Virus record (IMG/VR): IMGVR_UViG_3300008110_000597
Span: 1-24,828 of that record
From: a virus
Length of the DNA stretch: 24,828 bases
Strand: one strand, 5' to 3'
The position numbers and the translations under genes are program-made. The notes under the pieces were generated by a model. The model saw only the letters and a program-made list of their open reading frames with translations, was not told the origin of the DNA and did no database searches. Positions 8,606 through 14,507 of the stretch are shown here, piece by piece; the stretch's first letter is position 1; each line of letters starts with the position of its first letter.

Positions 8606-8751
8606 CACCTTGCGTCAAATTATGTAAGTTAGATCCTGTCACGTCTATCTGTATCGGATGTGGCAGGACTTTAGAACAGATTCAAAAATGGCGCATATAT
8701 ACAAATGATCAACGTTATGAAATTATAGAGCAATTGAAGAGGAAGAAATAA
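8590..8751 (+). CDS. DUF1289-family mini-protein
   Basis: A 53-residue protein starting at ATG 8590, inside the last 16 bases of the reductase gene and in another frame. It matches the DUF1289 pattern: TPCVKLCKLDP, then CIGCGRTLEQIQKW. Cys8, Cys12, Cys21 and Cys24 are placed to bind a metal or an Fe-S cluster. The function of the family is not established; it is widespread in proteobacteria, so the gene may have come from a host. Its TAA overlaps the ATG of the next gene (TAATG). Confidence 0.85.
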   Translation: MRIVLTPCVKLCKLDPVTSICIGCGRTLEQIQKWRIYTNDQRYEIIEQLKRKK

Positions 8752-8981
8752 TGGATTGGGACGCATTAATTGAAGTTCTTTTAGAATCAGTCAAAGAAGA
8801 AAATACAAGATCCGAGATCTATAAAAAACTTTTTGATTTAGTAGGAACACATGATGCAGAGGAAAGTCTTGATCAGGATCATGTGTTTGATGATATCCTA
8901 GAAAAATATCTGCAGGATAATGAAGATGATGAACCTTTGTACGAAGAAGACGAAGACAGTTTTGATTACGACGACGAATAA
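8751..8981 (+). CDS. Small acidic protein, unknown
   Basis: A 76-residue, very acidic protein. The helical first half (DWDALIEVLLESVKEEN, KLFDLVGTHDAEESL) is followed by a tail made almost only of Asp, Glu and Tyr (residues about 59-76). Acidic tails of this sort can mimic DNA or hold basic partners, but nothing specific is recognisable. It is coupled to the DUF1289 gene by TAATG, and the good SD (AGAGGAAG) supports the start. Confidence 0.7.
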   Translation: MDWDALIEVLLESVKEENTRSEIYKKLFDLVGTHDAEESLDQDHVFDDILEKYLQDNEDDEPLYEEDEDSFDYDDE

Positions 8982-8989
8982 ATAGTTGT

Positions 8990-9550
8990 ATGATAATAGT
9001 TGGAATTGATTATAGTTTAACTTCACCTTGTATATGTATTTGTGATTCTAAAAATTTTGGGTTCTCAAAGTGTAAATTTTATTATTTGACTGATAGTAAA
9101 AAATTAAATATTGATTTTGACAATATACAAGGCGATTTACACGAAGATTACTATAGTGACGAACAAAGATATTATAATATTGCTAAATGGGCAGTATCAA
9201 AGATTCCTGAAGATGCCAAAGTATACATGGAAGGATACTCAATGGGATCAACAGGTCGGGTGTTTAACATAGCCGAGAATGCCGGACTACTTAAACACTT
9301 TCTCTTTAGAAGGTGCTATGATTATACTATAGTTCCTCCTACAGTAATAAAAAAGTTTGCGACAGGTAAAGGAAACGCCAATAAGCAACTTTTGCAAGAT
9401 GTATTTGAAGAAAATACTGGCTATTATATTAAGAAGAAATTATCATTAACAGATAAACAATGGAATCCTTCTTCTGACATAATTGACAGCTATTTTATTT
9501 GTAAATATGGACATGAACAGGAGTTAAAAAATGTTATTGAATTGGCTTAA
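8990..9550 (+). CDS. RuvC-like (RNase H fold) Holliday-junction resolvase/nuclease
   Basis: This 186-residue protein has the four acidic residues expected of RuvC-type nucleases: Asp7 (VGIDYS), Glu81 (YMEGYSMG), and Asp163 with Asp166 (SSDIIDSYFICK). A Lys-rich region (VPPTVIKKFATGKGNANKQ) precedes the last pair. In a T4-like phage it could resolve branched replication intermediates in place of endonuclease VII, which is inference. The ATG at 8990 lacks an obvious SD. The gene's 3' end overlaps the next gene by 20 bp. Confidence 0.8.
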   Translation: MIIVGIDYSLTSPCICICDSKNFGFSKCKFYYLTDSKKLNIDFDNIQGDLHEDYYSDEQRYYNIAKWAVSKIPEDAKVYMEGYSMGSTGRVFNIAENAGLLKHFLFRRCYDYTIVPPTVIKKFATGKGNANKQLLQDVFEENTGYYIKKKLSLTDKQWNPSSDIIDSYFICKYGHEQELKNVIELA

Positions 9551-9773
9551 AGAATTCTTCGGTGTTGGACTTAACAGTACTAAAGAAGAAGTAAAACAAG
9601 TAGAAGTAAAAACAACTGTTGCTAAAGTAGAAACAGTAGCAACAGCAGAACTTAAAGAAGTAGAACAGAAGTTAGCAGAAGCAATCAAGGTTGAATCCAA
9701 ACCAACCAAGAAAGCAAAAGAAACTGCACCTAAGGCAAAAGCAAAGAATACAAAGAAGAATGCAAAGAAGTGA
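9531..9773 (+). CDS. Small Lys/Ala-rich protein with histone-H1-like tail
   Basis: An 80-residue protein. The first 15 residues are amphipathic (MLLNWLKEFFGVGLN). The middle is Glu/Lys/Val coiled coil, and the last 30 residues are Lys/Ala/Pro-rich (KKAKETAPKAKAKNTKKNAKK-like), as in H1-type tails. It may bind nucleic acid or a membrane surface, but no function is known. AGGAG before ATG 9531 supports the start, which lies inside the resolvase gene. Confidence 0.65.
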   Translation: MLLNWLKEFFGVGLNSTKEEVKQVEVKTTVAKVETVATAELKEVEQKLAEAIKVESKPTKKAKETAPKAKAKNTKKNAKK

Positions 9774-9984
9774 TGAACAAATAAGGGTCTGTGCTGAACA
9801 AGGTAGTAATGTACCTGTAGTTGTCGGCAATTGTCCAAAATGTGGTTCAGGTAACAGATCCTTAGTTCTCACAAATTTTGCATTAAATGGTAAGAACCCC
9901 CGTGCAAGTATGGTTTATTTTAAATGTATATGTTGCATGGGTGTAGTTGAAAAGAACATTATTGAAGTTGCAGCAGAGGATTGA
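9760..9984 (+). CDS. Small zinc-ribbon-like protein
   Basis: This 74-residue protein is read from ATG 9760, overlapping the previous gene by 14 bp. A longer frame opens further upstream, but those codons read through the Lys-rich gene out of frame. It has Cys25 and Cys28 in NCPKCGS, and Cys56, Cys58 and Cys59 in FKCICC, with a basic beta-rich stretch between. The arrangement fits a zinc ribbon. The partner or target is not known. Confidence 0.7.
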   Translation: MQRSDEQIRVCAEQGSNVPVVVGNCPKCGSGNRSLVLTNFALNGKNPRASMVYFKCICCMGVVEKNIIEVAAED

Positions 9985-9986
9985 TT

Positions 9987-10268
9987 ATGGCAGTAAGTAA
10001 AAGAACAAAGTACACCTCCAAAGGTGAACGTAATAGTGTTTCTGATAAATTGAGAAAAGCTATTAAAAGAGATAGAACTGAAATTGATAAACTTGAAGCT
10101 AAGCTTAAGTTCTGGGCAAGGGGTAAACGTACCATGGTTACCATTCCAAACCCAAATAAAAATGAAACTAATAAAAGATTCATCCGCGTCGAGGGAAATC
10201 ATCCTGCTGCTTTTGGTCCATGGAAGAGATCAGATAAAGATACAGGTATAAGGATGTCAAATGATTGA
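9987..10268 (+). CDS. Small basic protein, unknown
   Basis: A 93-residue basic protein. The helical first half (SVSDKLRKAIKRDRTEIDKLEAKLKFW) is followed by a beta-type segment (RTMVTIPNPN) and FIRVEGNHPAAFGPWKRSD. ATG 9987 is preferred over an in-frame TTG two codons earlier. GAGGA at 9976-9980 serves as SD. It overlaps the glutaredoxin start by 8 bp. I do not recognise a family. Confidence 0.7.
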   Translation: MAVSKRTKYTSKGERNSVSDKLRKAIKRDRTEIDKLEAKLKFWARGKRTMVTIPNPNKNETNKRFIRVEGNHPAAFGPWKRSDKDTGIRMSND

Positions 10269-10512
10269 AGTGTATGGAAGACCAAATTGCAATTGGTGTG
10301 TTGCAGCAAAACAAATATTAAATCAATATGGAATGAATTATAGTTATTCAATTGTTGGTGAAGATATTGGTATTAATGAGATTACTGAAATGTTTCCGGG
10401 TGTAAGAACAGTTCCTATTGTCGTAGTAGACGGTAAAAGAATTGGTGGTTATGAAGAATTGAAAGCATATTTGGAGGAAACAAGTGGTGGACATGGTGAT
10501 GGAGCTCTCTAA
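10261..10512 (+). CDS. Glutaredoxin
   Basis: An 83-residue thioredoxin-fold protein. The redox motif CNWC is at 10-13 (RPNCNWC), the cis-proline motif is TVPIVVVDG (about 55-63), and GGYEELKAYL follows. It is short but complete for a phage glutaredoxin. It may regenerate the C-terminal cysteines of the reductase encoded about 1.7 kb upstream on the same strand, as phage glutaredoxins do for class I enzymes; for a class II enzyme this is inference. Confidence 0.9.
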   Translation: MIEVYGRPNCNWCVAAKQILNQYGMNYSYSIVGEDIGINEITEMFPGVRTVPIVVVDGKRIGGYEELKAYLEETSGGHGDGAL

Positions 10513-10744
10513 AACCAATATTCAAAATATGCTTAAGCATGGTGTTGTAAATGTAAAATTTACAAAAACAGATGGTTCTGAGCGTGATATGAAATGTACG
10601 CTTATGGATGAGCTAATTAAACCTCACGAAAAAAAGACAGATCGTGAGAAAAAAGAAAATGATAATGTTGTTTCTGTTTGGGATGTAGAAAAAGAAGGTT
10701 GGCGTTCATTTAGATATGATTCAATTATTAGTATTAATAAATAA
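10484..10744 (+). CDS. WYL_2-like (Sm-like SH3-fold) small phage protein
   Basis: An 86-residue protein with VNVKFTKTDGSERDMKCTLM, then NVVSVWDVEKEGWRSFRYDSI. This is the pattern of the phage WYL_2 (SH3 beta-barrel) family, proposed to be small ligand- or nucleic-acid-binding modules. The start is uncertain. GTG 10484 has GGAGG at good spacing (10473-10477), while ATG 10493 and ATG 10499 are also in frame. It overlaps the glutaredoxin gene by up to 29 bp. Confidence 0.75.
   Translation: MVDMVMELSKTNIQNMLKHGVVNVKFTKTDGSERDMKCTLMDELIKPHEKKTDREKKENDNVVSVWDVEKEGWRSFRYDSIISINK
10736..10743 (+). promoter_or_regulatory. Possible T4-type late promoter (AATAAATA)
   Basis: AATAAATA fits the NATAAATA late-promoter element of T4-like phages and lies 33 bp before the ATG of the membrane-protein gene. 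In AT-rich sequence an 8-mer is weak evidence, so this is tentative. Confidence 0.35.
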
Positions 10745-10776
10745 TAGTAATACCCATATTAATACTAGGAACAATC

Positions 10777-11115
10777 ATGTCGGATCCAATTATGACCCCG
10801 CTAATGGCTAAATTTATTTCTGGTCTAGGCGGTCTTCTTGGTGGAGTATCATTCATGGCCTTTTATACGCCTTGTAATGTTTGGGATGCAGCAATAAGAT
10901 CAGGACTAAGTGTGTTAGCAGCTGTGATATTTGCACCTGTTGCAATTGAGTGGTTGCACTGGAGTTCTTCCTCAGATAACCTAATTGCAACTTCTGTTGT
11001 ATTGGGTTTCTGCGCATGGAGTTTGATATCTTTTGCTGCCCGCCTTCTCATTGGGCTTCAAGATGAAAAAGTTGAATTGAAGTTACCTGGATCAATCTTT
11101 AAGAAACAAGATTGA
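10777..11115 (+). CDS. Small membrane protein, unknown
   Basis: A 112-residue protein with about three hydrophobic segments: residues about 12-30 (FISGLGGLLGGVSFMAFYT), 41-60 (SGLSVLAAVIFAPVAIEWL) and 69-91 (IATSVVLGFCAWSLISFAARLL). A charged C-terminal tail ends KKQD. Size and topology would fit a holin, but no family motif supports that and it is not beside the lysis genes. AGGAAC before ATG supports the start. Confidence 0.7.
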   Translation: MSDPIMTPLMAKFISGLGGLLGGVSFMAFYTPCNVWDAAIRSGLSVLAAVIFAPVAIEWLHWSSSSDNLIATSVVLGFCAWSLISFAARLLIGLQDEKVELKLPGSIFKKQD

Positions 11116-11137
11116 TTTTTTATTATAGGTTTTTGTT

Positions 11138-12067
11138 ATGGAAAAGAATGAATTAAATAAGAACGCCCGTGGTGGCACTGAACTTATGCAAGAACGTCTT
11201 CATAGTTCTTTGCCTCGTGATTTGCTGGATAAATTTCAAATTATACCTTCAAGAGTTCGTGATTTAGAAGAAGGTAAAAAAAAGATTCTTTGGTTACATG
11301 ATTTGCCAAACGATCCTGAATCAGAACATCTTAAAGACCCTATACAACGTAAACGTTTTGATAAGATAGTTGCTGTGTCGGATTGGCAAATGCAATTATA
11401 TAATCTTGTTTCTGGTGTTCCCTATTCAGATTGTGTAGTATTAAAAAATGCTATTAAACCAATTGAGATAGATACTAAACCTTATAATGGAACTATTAAT
11501 ATTATCTATCATACCACTCCTCATCGTGGATTAGAGATTCTTGTTCCTGTATTTGAAGAATTGGCACAACGCCATTCAGATATACACCTAGACGTTTATT
11601 CATCTTTTAGTGTATATGGTTGGGAACAAAGAGATGAACCTTATAAATTATTATTTGATCGTTGTAGAAACCATCCTCAGATAACATATCATGGGGGTGT
11701 TTCTAATGATGAGGTGAGAGATGCTCTGAAGAAATCACACATCTTTGCTTATCCTTGTATCTGGCCTGAAACAAGTTGCCTTTCAGTGATAGAAGCAATG
11801 TCAGCAATGAATCTTGTTGTATGTCCCAATTATGCAGCTCTGCCTGAGACCTGTTCTAATTTTGCAATGATGTATCCCTGGAATGAAAATAAAAATGCTC
11901 ACGCTGTTCAATTTGCACATACTTTAGAGACAGCAATCAAGGTAATGAAAAAGAATAAAGGAAATACAGATCCTTATCTAGATTTTCAGAAACAATATTT
12001 TGATTATTTCTATAATTGGGAAAAAAGAAAAGGAGAGTGGGAAACTCTCCTTAGATCAATGGTATAA
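11138..12067 (+). CDS. GT4-type glycosyltransferase
   Basis: A 309-residue GT-B glycosyltransferase. The N-terminal domain starts with NARGGTELM, and ILWLHDLP follows at about 50-57. AVSDWQM at 79-85 and NAIKP at 104-108 mark the interdomain region. The C-terminal nucleotide-sugar site has YHGGVSNDEV (184-193) and the family's E-x7-E pair, Glu211 and Glu219 (PETSCLSVIEAM). It could glucosylate phage DNA or modify the cell surface; the sequence does not decide. It is the last gene before the strong terminator at 12070. Confidence 0.85.
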   Translation: MEKNELNKNARGGTELMQERLHSSLPRDLLDKFQIIPSRVRDLEEGKKKILWLHDLPNDPESEHLKDPIQRKRFDKIVAVSDWQMQLYNLVSGVPYSDCVVLKNAIKPIEIDTKPYNGTINIIYHTTPHRGLEILVPVFEELAQRHSDIHLDVYSSFSVYGWEQRDEPYKLLFDRCRNHPQITYHGGVSNDEVRDALKKSHIFAYPCIWPETSCLSVIEAMSAMNLVVCPNYAALPETCSNFAMMYPWNENKNAHAVQFAHTLETAIKVMKKNKGNTDPYLDFQKQYFDYFYNWEKRKGEWETLLRSMV

Positions 12068-12069
12068 AA

Positions 12070-12098
12070 AAAATGGGATCCTATTTGGATCCCATTTT
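12070..12098. terminator. Bidirectional terminator hairpin
   Basis: A perfect 12-bp stem, AAAATGGGATCC (12070-12081) with GGATCCCATTTT (12087-12098), has a 5-base loop. The A-run on the left and T-run on the right let it work on both strands. It closes the plus-strand operon and the minus-strand group of small genes. The stop codon of the last minus-strand gene lies across the stem-loop junction (12081-12083). Confidence 0.9.
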
Positions 12099-12251
12099 AA
12101 CACTTTTAATACCCAGAATCAATCTATCTCTTAGATACCGATCTATTTCAGAGGTTGCTTTTTTCTTAGATAGATTTTGTCTGACAAATTTGCGACCATC
12201 TTTAAACTCAACAATGACGTGATGGTCAAATCTTGGATCAAGCTTCTTCAT
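12081..12251 (-). CDS. Small basic protein, unknown
   Basis: A 56-residue protein read on the minus strand from ATG at 12251 to TAG at 12081. It contains HHVIVEFKDGRKFVRQNLSK and ATSEIDRYLRDRLILG, and is strongly basic. AGGA stands 8 bases before the ATG. It is last of the leftward group and its stop codon lies in the terminator hairpin. No family is recognised; the beta-beta-helix-like pattern could be a small nucleic-acid or protein binder. Confidence 0.75.
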   Translation of the reverse strand: MKKLDPRFDHHVIVEFKDGRKFVRQNLSKKKATSEIDRYLRDRLILGIKSVKMGSK

Positions 12252-12261
12252 TTAAAATTTC

Positions 12262-12438
12262 CTAACCAGATGTTTCCTCATCCATGACCCTGAAGGCTTC
12301 ATCAAATTGACCCCACAAGTATCCTGCTTCCCAAGCCATGTGAAATTCATGCTCGGAATCTTGATCATATGGGTTCAATCCACGACCATCAAAATAATCT
12401 TGATGACCTTGGTCAAAAACTTGATCGGTAAGCGTCAT
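12262..12438 (-). CDS. Small acidic protein with a ribosome-modulation-factor-like pattern
   Basis: A 58-residue minus-strand protein (ATG 12438, TAG 12262) with AAGGA before the start. It reads GHQDYFDGRGLNPYDQ, then EFHMAWEAGYLWGQFDEA. The spacing 'G..D...G...NPY......W..GY' recalls the RMF-like family found in enterobacteria and many phages. Unlike RMF it is acidic, so binding to the ribosome is doubtful. It overlaps the upstream gene by 4 bp (ATGA), showing coupling. Confidence 0.75.
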   Translation of the reverse strand: MTLTDQVFDQGHQDYFDGRGLNPYDQDSEHEFHMAWEAGYLWGQFDEAFRVMDEETSG

Positions 12439-12584
12439 GTTTTGTTCCTTCCAATATATTCCATTACATAAGTCTCAGACCCATCAGGATGCTTATGTGA
12501 GCGGACAATCTTATATCCCTGGCCATGAAGAGACCTGAGACGCTTTACACAATATTGTGGCTGTCCTGTAAATGTCTTGAACAT
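12435..12584 (-). CDS. Small basic protein, unknown
   Basis: A 49-residue minus-strand protein from ATG 12584 to TGA 12435. The sequence has QYCVKRLRSLHGQGYKIVRS and HPDGSETYVMEYIG, a helix then two-strand pattern. The stop overlaps the start of the next gene by 4 bp. It follows the 65-residue gene closely, within the same leftward operon. Function is unknown. Confidence 0.7.
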   Translation of the reverse strand: MFKTFTGQPQYCVKRLRSLHGQGYKIVRSHKHPDGSETYVMEYIGRNKT

Positions 12585-12585
12585 A

Positions 12586-12783
12586 TTACTTTGCCTTTTC
12601 ATTTTCAAGAATTTGATTTGAGATTGTGTTTAATAGAACCATGATCGCGGTAGTAACACCAGCCTGATGAGCCCATGGAAGGCGCTCGATCGTCTCAAAA
12701 GTCTCGTCCCAGGCTTTCTTGACCGTCTTACGATCTGCAAAGAGACCATGACGCATGGCTTCTGCCAATTCAATATTTGTCAT
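12586..12783 (-). CDS. Small helical protein, unknown
   Basis: A 65-residue minus-strand protein: MTNIELAEAMRHGLFADRKT, KKAWDETFETIERLP, then a hydrophobic helix AGVTTAIMVLLNTISNQIL. GGAGA precedes the ATG. It is the first gene behind one of the four conserved promoter cassettes (12810-12838). Function is unknown. The Ala/Val/Leu-rich helix could be a dimer interface rather than a membrane span, since it holds Asn and Gln. Confidence 0.8.
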   Translation of the reverse strand: MTNIELAEAMRHGLFADRKTVKKAWDETFETIERLPWAHQAGVTTAIMVLLNTISNQILENEKAK

Positions 12784-12809
12784 TTTACTTCTCCATTTAT
12801 CATATTATT

Positions 12810-12838
12810 AATATAAGATCTTTTGAAAATAATAGCAA
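12810..12838 (-). promoter_or_regulatory. Conserved promoter cassette, copy 1
   Basis: On the minus strand TTGCTA (12833-12838) is followed after 17 bp by TATATT (12810-12815). The spacer begins TTATTTTCAAAA and the leader continues AATAATAT before GGAGA. It drives the leftward small-gene operon. It shares spacer and leader with three other cassettes in this region. Confidence 0.85.
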
Positions 12839-12844
12839 CTCTTT

Positions 12845-12988
12845 TTATTTGATTGCCATATATTCTTTTAAGATTTTAAAGAAGTTTGTGTTATAGTTAT
12901 AGACCATAGATTCGCATGTAGAATCCATGTAAAAAAGATGAAATTTAGGTGTAAAAGTATATAGAATATTATGAATAAAATCTGGCAT
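12845..12988 (-). CDS. Very small protein, unknown
   Basis: A 47-residue minus-strand protein from ATG 12988 to TAA 12845. It is rich in aromatic residues: MPDFIHNILYTFTPKFHLFY, then SMVYNYNTNFFKILKEY. GGAAGG stands before the ATG and its own promoter cassette (copy 2) lies upstream, which argues that it is a real gene. No membrane segment or known motif is clear. Confidence 0.7.
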   Translation of the reverse strand: MPDFIHNILYTFTPKFHLFYMDSTCESMVYNYNTNFFKILKEYMAIK

Positions 12989-13018
12989 TTACTTTTCCTT
13001 CCGTTTCATCATATTAAT

Positions 13019-13047
13019 AATATACGGTATTTTGAAAAAAATAGCAA
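13019..13047 (-). promoter_or_regulatory. Conserved promoter cassette, copy 2
   Basis: On the minus strand TTGCTA (13042-13047) is followed after 17 bp by TATATT (13019-13024). The spacer TTTTTTTCAAAATACCG is nearly that of copies 1, 3 and 4. It stands before the 47-residue gene. Confidence 0.85.
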
Positions 13048-13199
13048 CAAGAAAAAAAACCTAATGATTTCAATAGGTTAGCTTTTTACCTAAGTTATTG
13101 AAAAATAACAGCTTTTTTTAACTGAAAAATCTCAATAAAAACAAGGGTTTAAAATAGACTCCCGACTAACCCATTGAAAAATAACGATAATTTTTTATG
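13048..13199. other. Gene-free divergent spacer with a repeated ATTGAAAAATAAC element
   Basis: This stretch between the leftward and rightward promoters has no credible gene. It holds ATTGAAAAATAAC twice (13097-13109 and 13173-13185) and a poly-A/poly-T-rich background. Read on the minus strand the element, GTTATTTTTCAAT, resembles the TTATTTTCAAAA spacer shared by the four promoters, but no TATATT follows it. It could be a regulator-binding site; that is inference. Confidence 0.5.
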
Positions 13200-13228
13200 T
13201 GGCTTTTATTTTCAAAAAACCGTATATT
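13200..13228 (+). promoter_or_regulatory. Conserved promoter cassette, copy 3
   Basis: TGGCTT (13200-13205) and TATATT (13223-13228) are spaced by 17 bp. The spacer is TTATTTTCAAAAAACCG. The downstream leader AATAATATAAGGAATGGAGA is shared with copy 4 and includes the SD. It drives the 35-residue membrane-protein gene. Confidence 0.85.
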
Positions 13229-13256
13229 AATAATATAAGGAATGGAGATAAATCAA

Positions 13257-13364
13257 ATGGACGCAATTATTACAATTATTCAGACTTATCAATGGGTCTT
13301 TATATTAGGATTTGGTATCTTAGCTATTACGGCTTTGTATGAGCTCATTGCAGATAAATCGTGA
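13257..13364 (+). CDS. 35-residue single-pass membrane protein
   Basis: This tiny gene runs from ATG 13257 to TGA 13362-13364. Almost the whole protein is one hydrophobic helix (ITIIQTYQWVFILGFGILAI, then TALYEL) with a short charged end (IADKS). GGAG lies 9 bases before the ATG. It has its own promoter cassette upstream, and copy 4 begins at its stop codon. Phage micro-membrane proteins of this kind can interfere with host envelope proteins or proteases, but no role is shown here. Confidence 0.75.
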   Translation: MDAIITIIQTYQWVFILGFGILAITALYELIADKS

Positions 13365-13389
13365 CATTATTTTCAAAAGATCGTATATT
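13361..13389 (+). promoter_or_regulatory. Conserved promoter cassette, copy 4
   Basis: GTGACA (13361-13366) and TATATT (13384-13389) are spaced by 17 bp, with spacer TTATTTTCAAAAGATCG. The -35 hexamer overlaps the stop codon of the 35-residue gene. The leader and SD (AATAATATAAGGAATGGAGA) match copy 3. It drives the chain of small genes from 13415 onward. Confidence 0.85.
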
Positions 13390-13414
13390 AATAATATAAG
13401 GAATGGAGAGAAAA

Positions 13415-13669
13415 ATGACGGATGAAGAATTTCAAATGTTCGGTATGTCTAAGGGACAAATTGAGCAGGAATATATTAAGAGCTTCACCACAATGATGTC
13501 AGGGATTGAGATGACAGTAATGTCAATTCTCTCTGATGCTCAGCATGTCATGGAGTTCGGCCAGCACGATCGTGCTCGCAAGATGATGAATGTAGCAAAG
13601 TATATTCTATCAAAAGAACTTGAATATAAAATGGAAAAGAAGAAAGCTGCTCAATATGATTACAGATGA
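13415..13669 (+). CDS. Small helical protein, unknown
   Basis: An 84-residue protein read from ATG 13415, placed 7-10 bases behind GGAGAG. The in-frame ATG at 13403 is part of the conserved leader and SD, so it is not chosen. The N-terminus MTDEEFQMFGMSKGQIEQEY recurs in spirit in the next gene (MITDEEFEVM). Long helices rich in Met follow (TTMMSGIEMTVMSIL, ARKMMNVAKYILS). No function is known. Confidence 0.75.
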   Translation: MTDEEFQMFGMSKGQIEQEYIKSFTTMMSGIEMTVMSILSDAQHVMEFGQHDRARKMMNVAKYILSKELEYKMEKKKAAQYDYR

Positions 13670-13838
13670 AGAATTTGAAGTGATGCTAGATAACGGCGAT
13701 CTCGATATGGAATATGCTGAGTATATCTACGAAAATGCCCTAATCGGCAACGGAGATATGCTAATTGAGGCCATTGAAAGCGGCGCCTTTTATGAAGGCT
13801 TCAAAGAATCATTCCTCAATCAATATAAGGTCCCTTAA
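13656..13838 (+). CDS. Small acidic protein, unknown
   Basis: A 60-residue acidic protein from ATG 13656, overlapping the upstream gene by 14 bp. It reads MITDEEFEVMLDNGDLDMEY, then IYENALIGNGDMLIEAIESG. The start shares TDEEF with the gene before it, which may reflect a small duplication or convergence. It contains no known motif. Confidence 0.7.
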   Translation: MITDEEFEVMLDNGDLDMEYAEYIYENALIGNGDMLIEAIESGAFYEGFKESFLNQYKVP

Positions 13839-13839
13839 T

Positions 13840-13977
13840 ATGAGTGAATATGTAATCACAAGCAAGAATCGTAAATATGCTAGTAAGCGTATTGATGTGT
13901 TGGTTAAAGATGGATGGAAGCTTAAGTCTCAGTCTGTAGATAAAGATGGTTTCATTCGTTCAGTGATGGTGAAGTGA
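13840..13977 (+). CDS. 45-residue basic protein, unknown
   Basis: This begins at ATG 13840, 1 base after the previous stop, with AAGG about 11 bases upstream. The protein (MSEYVITSKNRKYASKRIDV, then KDGWKLKSQSVDKDGFIRSV) has a helix then strand-turn-strand outline like small DUF4177-type 'DGWKL' proteins. That resemblance is only a pattern. The stop is 1 base before the next ATG. Confidence 0.7.
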   Translation: MSEYVITSKNRKYASKRIDVLVKDGWKLKSQSVDKDGFIRSVMVK

Positions 13978-13978
13978 T

Positions 13979-14257
13979 ATGCTACAAACAGATGATATCT
14001 CATTCAAACGGACAGCAATGGCTGTGTATAAGATGAATGACGCCCTCCATGATAAGTTTACTGATTGGAAAGATGTGTATGAATGGATGAATTGGGTTGC
14101 ATGGCAGCATAGCAATCATGATTCAACATGCGTCTCTACAGGTGGATTTGTGTTGACATTTTTCCCAGGATCAGATAATATAAAACATTGTAGAGCTTCA
14201 ATCAGTGATTACACAGCACACAGATTCATTAATGGGGAAGATGTGTATGCAAATTAA
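13979..14257 (+). CDS. Small protein, unknown
   Basis: A 92-residue protein rich in Trp and Asp/His: DWKDVYEWMNWVAWQHSNHD, then a beta-type segment GGFVLTFFPGSD. The start directly follows the previous gene with GGTGAAG as a weak SD. Its 3' end overlaps the next gene by 11 bp. I do not recognise a family. Confidence 0.7.
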   Translation: MLQTDDISFKRTAMAVYKMNDALHDKFTDWKDVYEWMNWVAWQHSNHDSTCVSTGGFVLTFFPGSDNIKHCRASISDYTAHRFINGEDVYAN

Positions 14258-14498
14258 TTTGCAACTTAATTATGCAAAGAAACTATCCAATGGTAAAGAA
14301 GTTGGTGTGTATAATGAAAAGGTATCAGGTGGTATACTAGACTATTATATCGGTCCATTTGATACATTAGAAGAGTGTAAACAGTATTGTGATGAATATA
14401 CTGAAGCTACCCGTATGGGCTATAATGGTCGTGCTAGCTTTGTATATTTAAATGGAGAACATTATGCTGCTTGTTCACGCTGGACATCTTGTGATTGA
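14247..14498 (+). CDS. Small protein, unknown
   Basis: An 83-residue protein from ATG 14247. GGGGAAG sits at a suitable distance, and ATG 14241 is an in-frame alternative. It holds NGKEVGVYNEKVSGG, IGPFDTLEECKQYCDEYTEA and ASFVYLNGEHYAACSRW. The strand-helix-strand outline with 'GPFDTLEEC' looks like a small SPOR-like or phage-specific alpha/beta domain, without real support for either. Confidence 0.65.
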   Translation: MQINLQLNYAKKLSNGKEVGVYNEKVSGGILDYYIGPFDTLEECKQYCDEYTEATRMGYNGRASFVYLNGEHYAACSRWTSCD

Positions 14499-14507
14499 GA
14501 GGTTATT

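Noticed and set aside
8977-8984. AATAAATA as a late promoter for the RuvC-like gene
   Set aside because: The start codon is only 5 bases beyond it, leaving no leader; part of the match is the preceding stop codon. Probably chance.
10777-11115. Holin for the lysis cassette
   Set aside because: Topology fits, but there is no family motif and it lies about 5.7 kb from the spanin-like genes in a metabolic operon.
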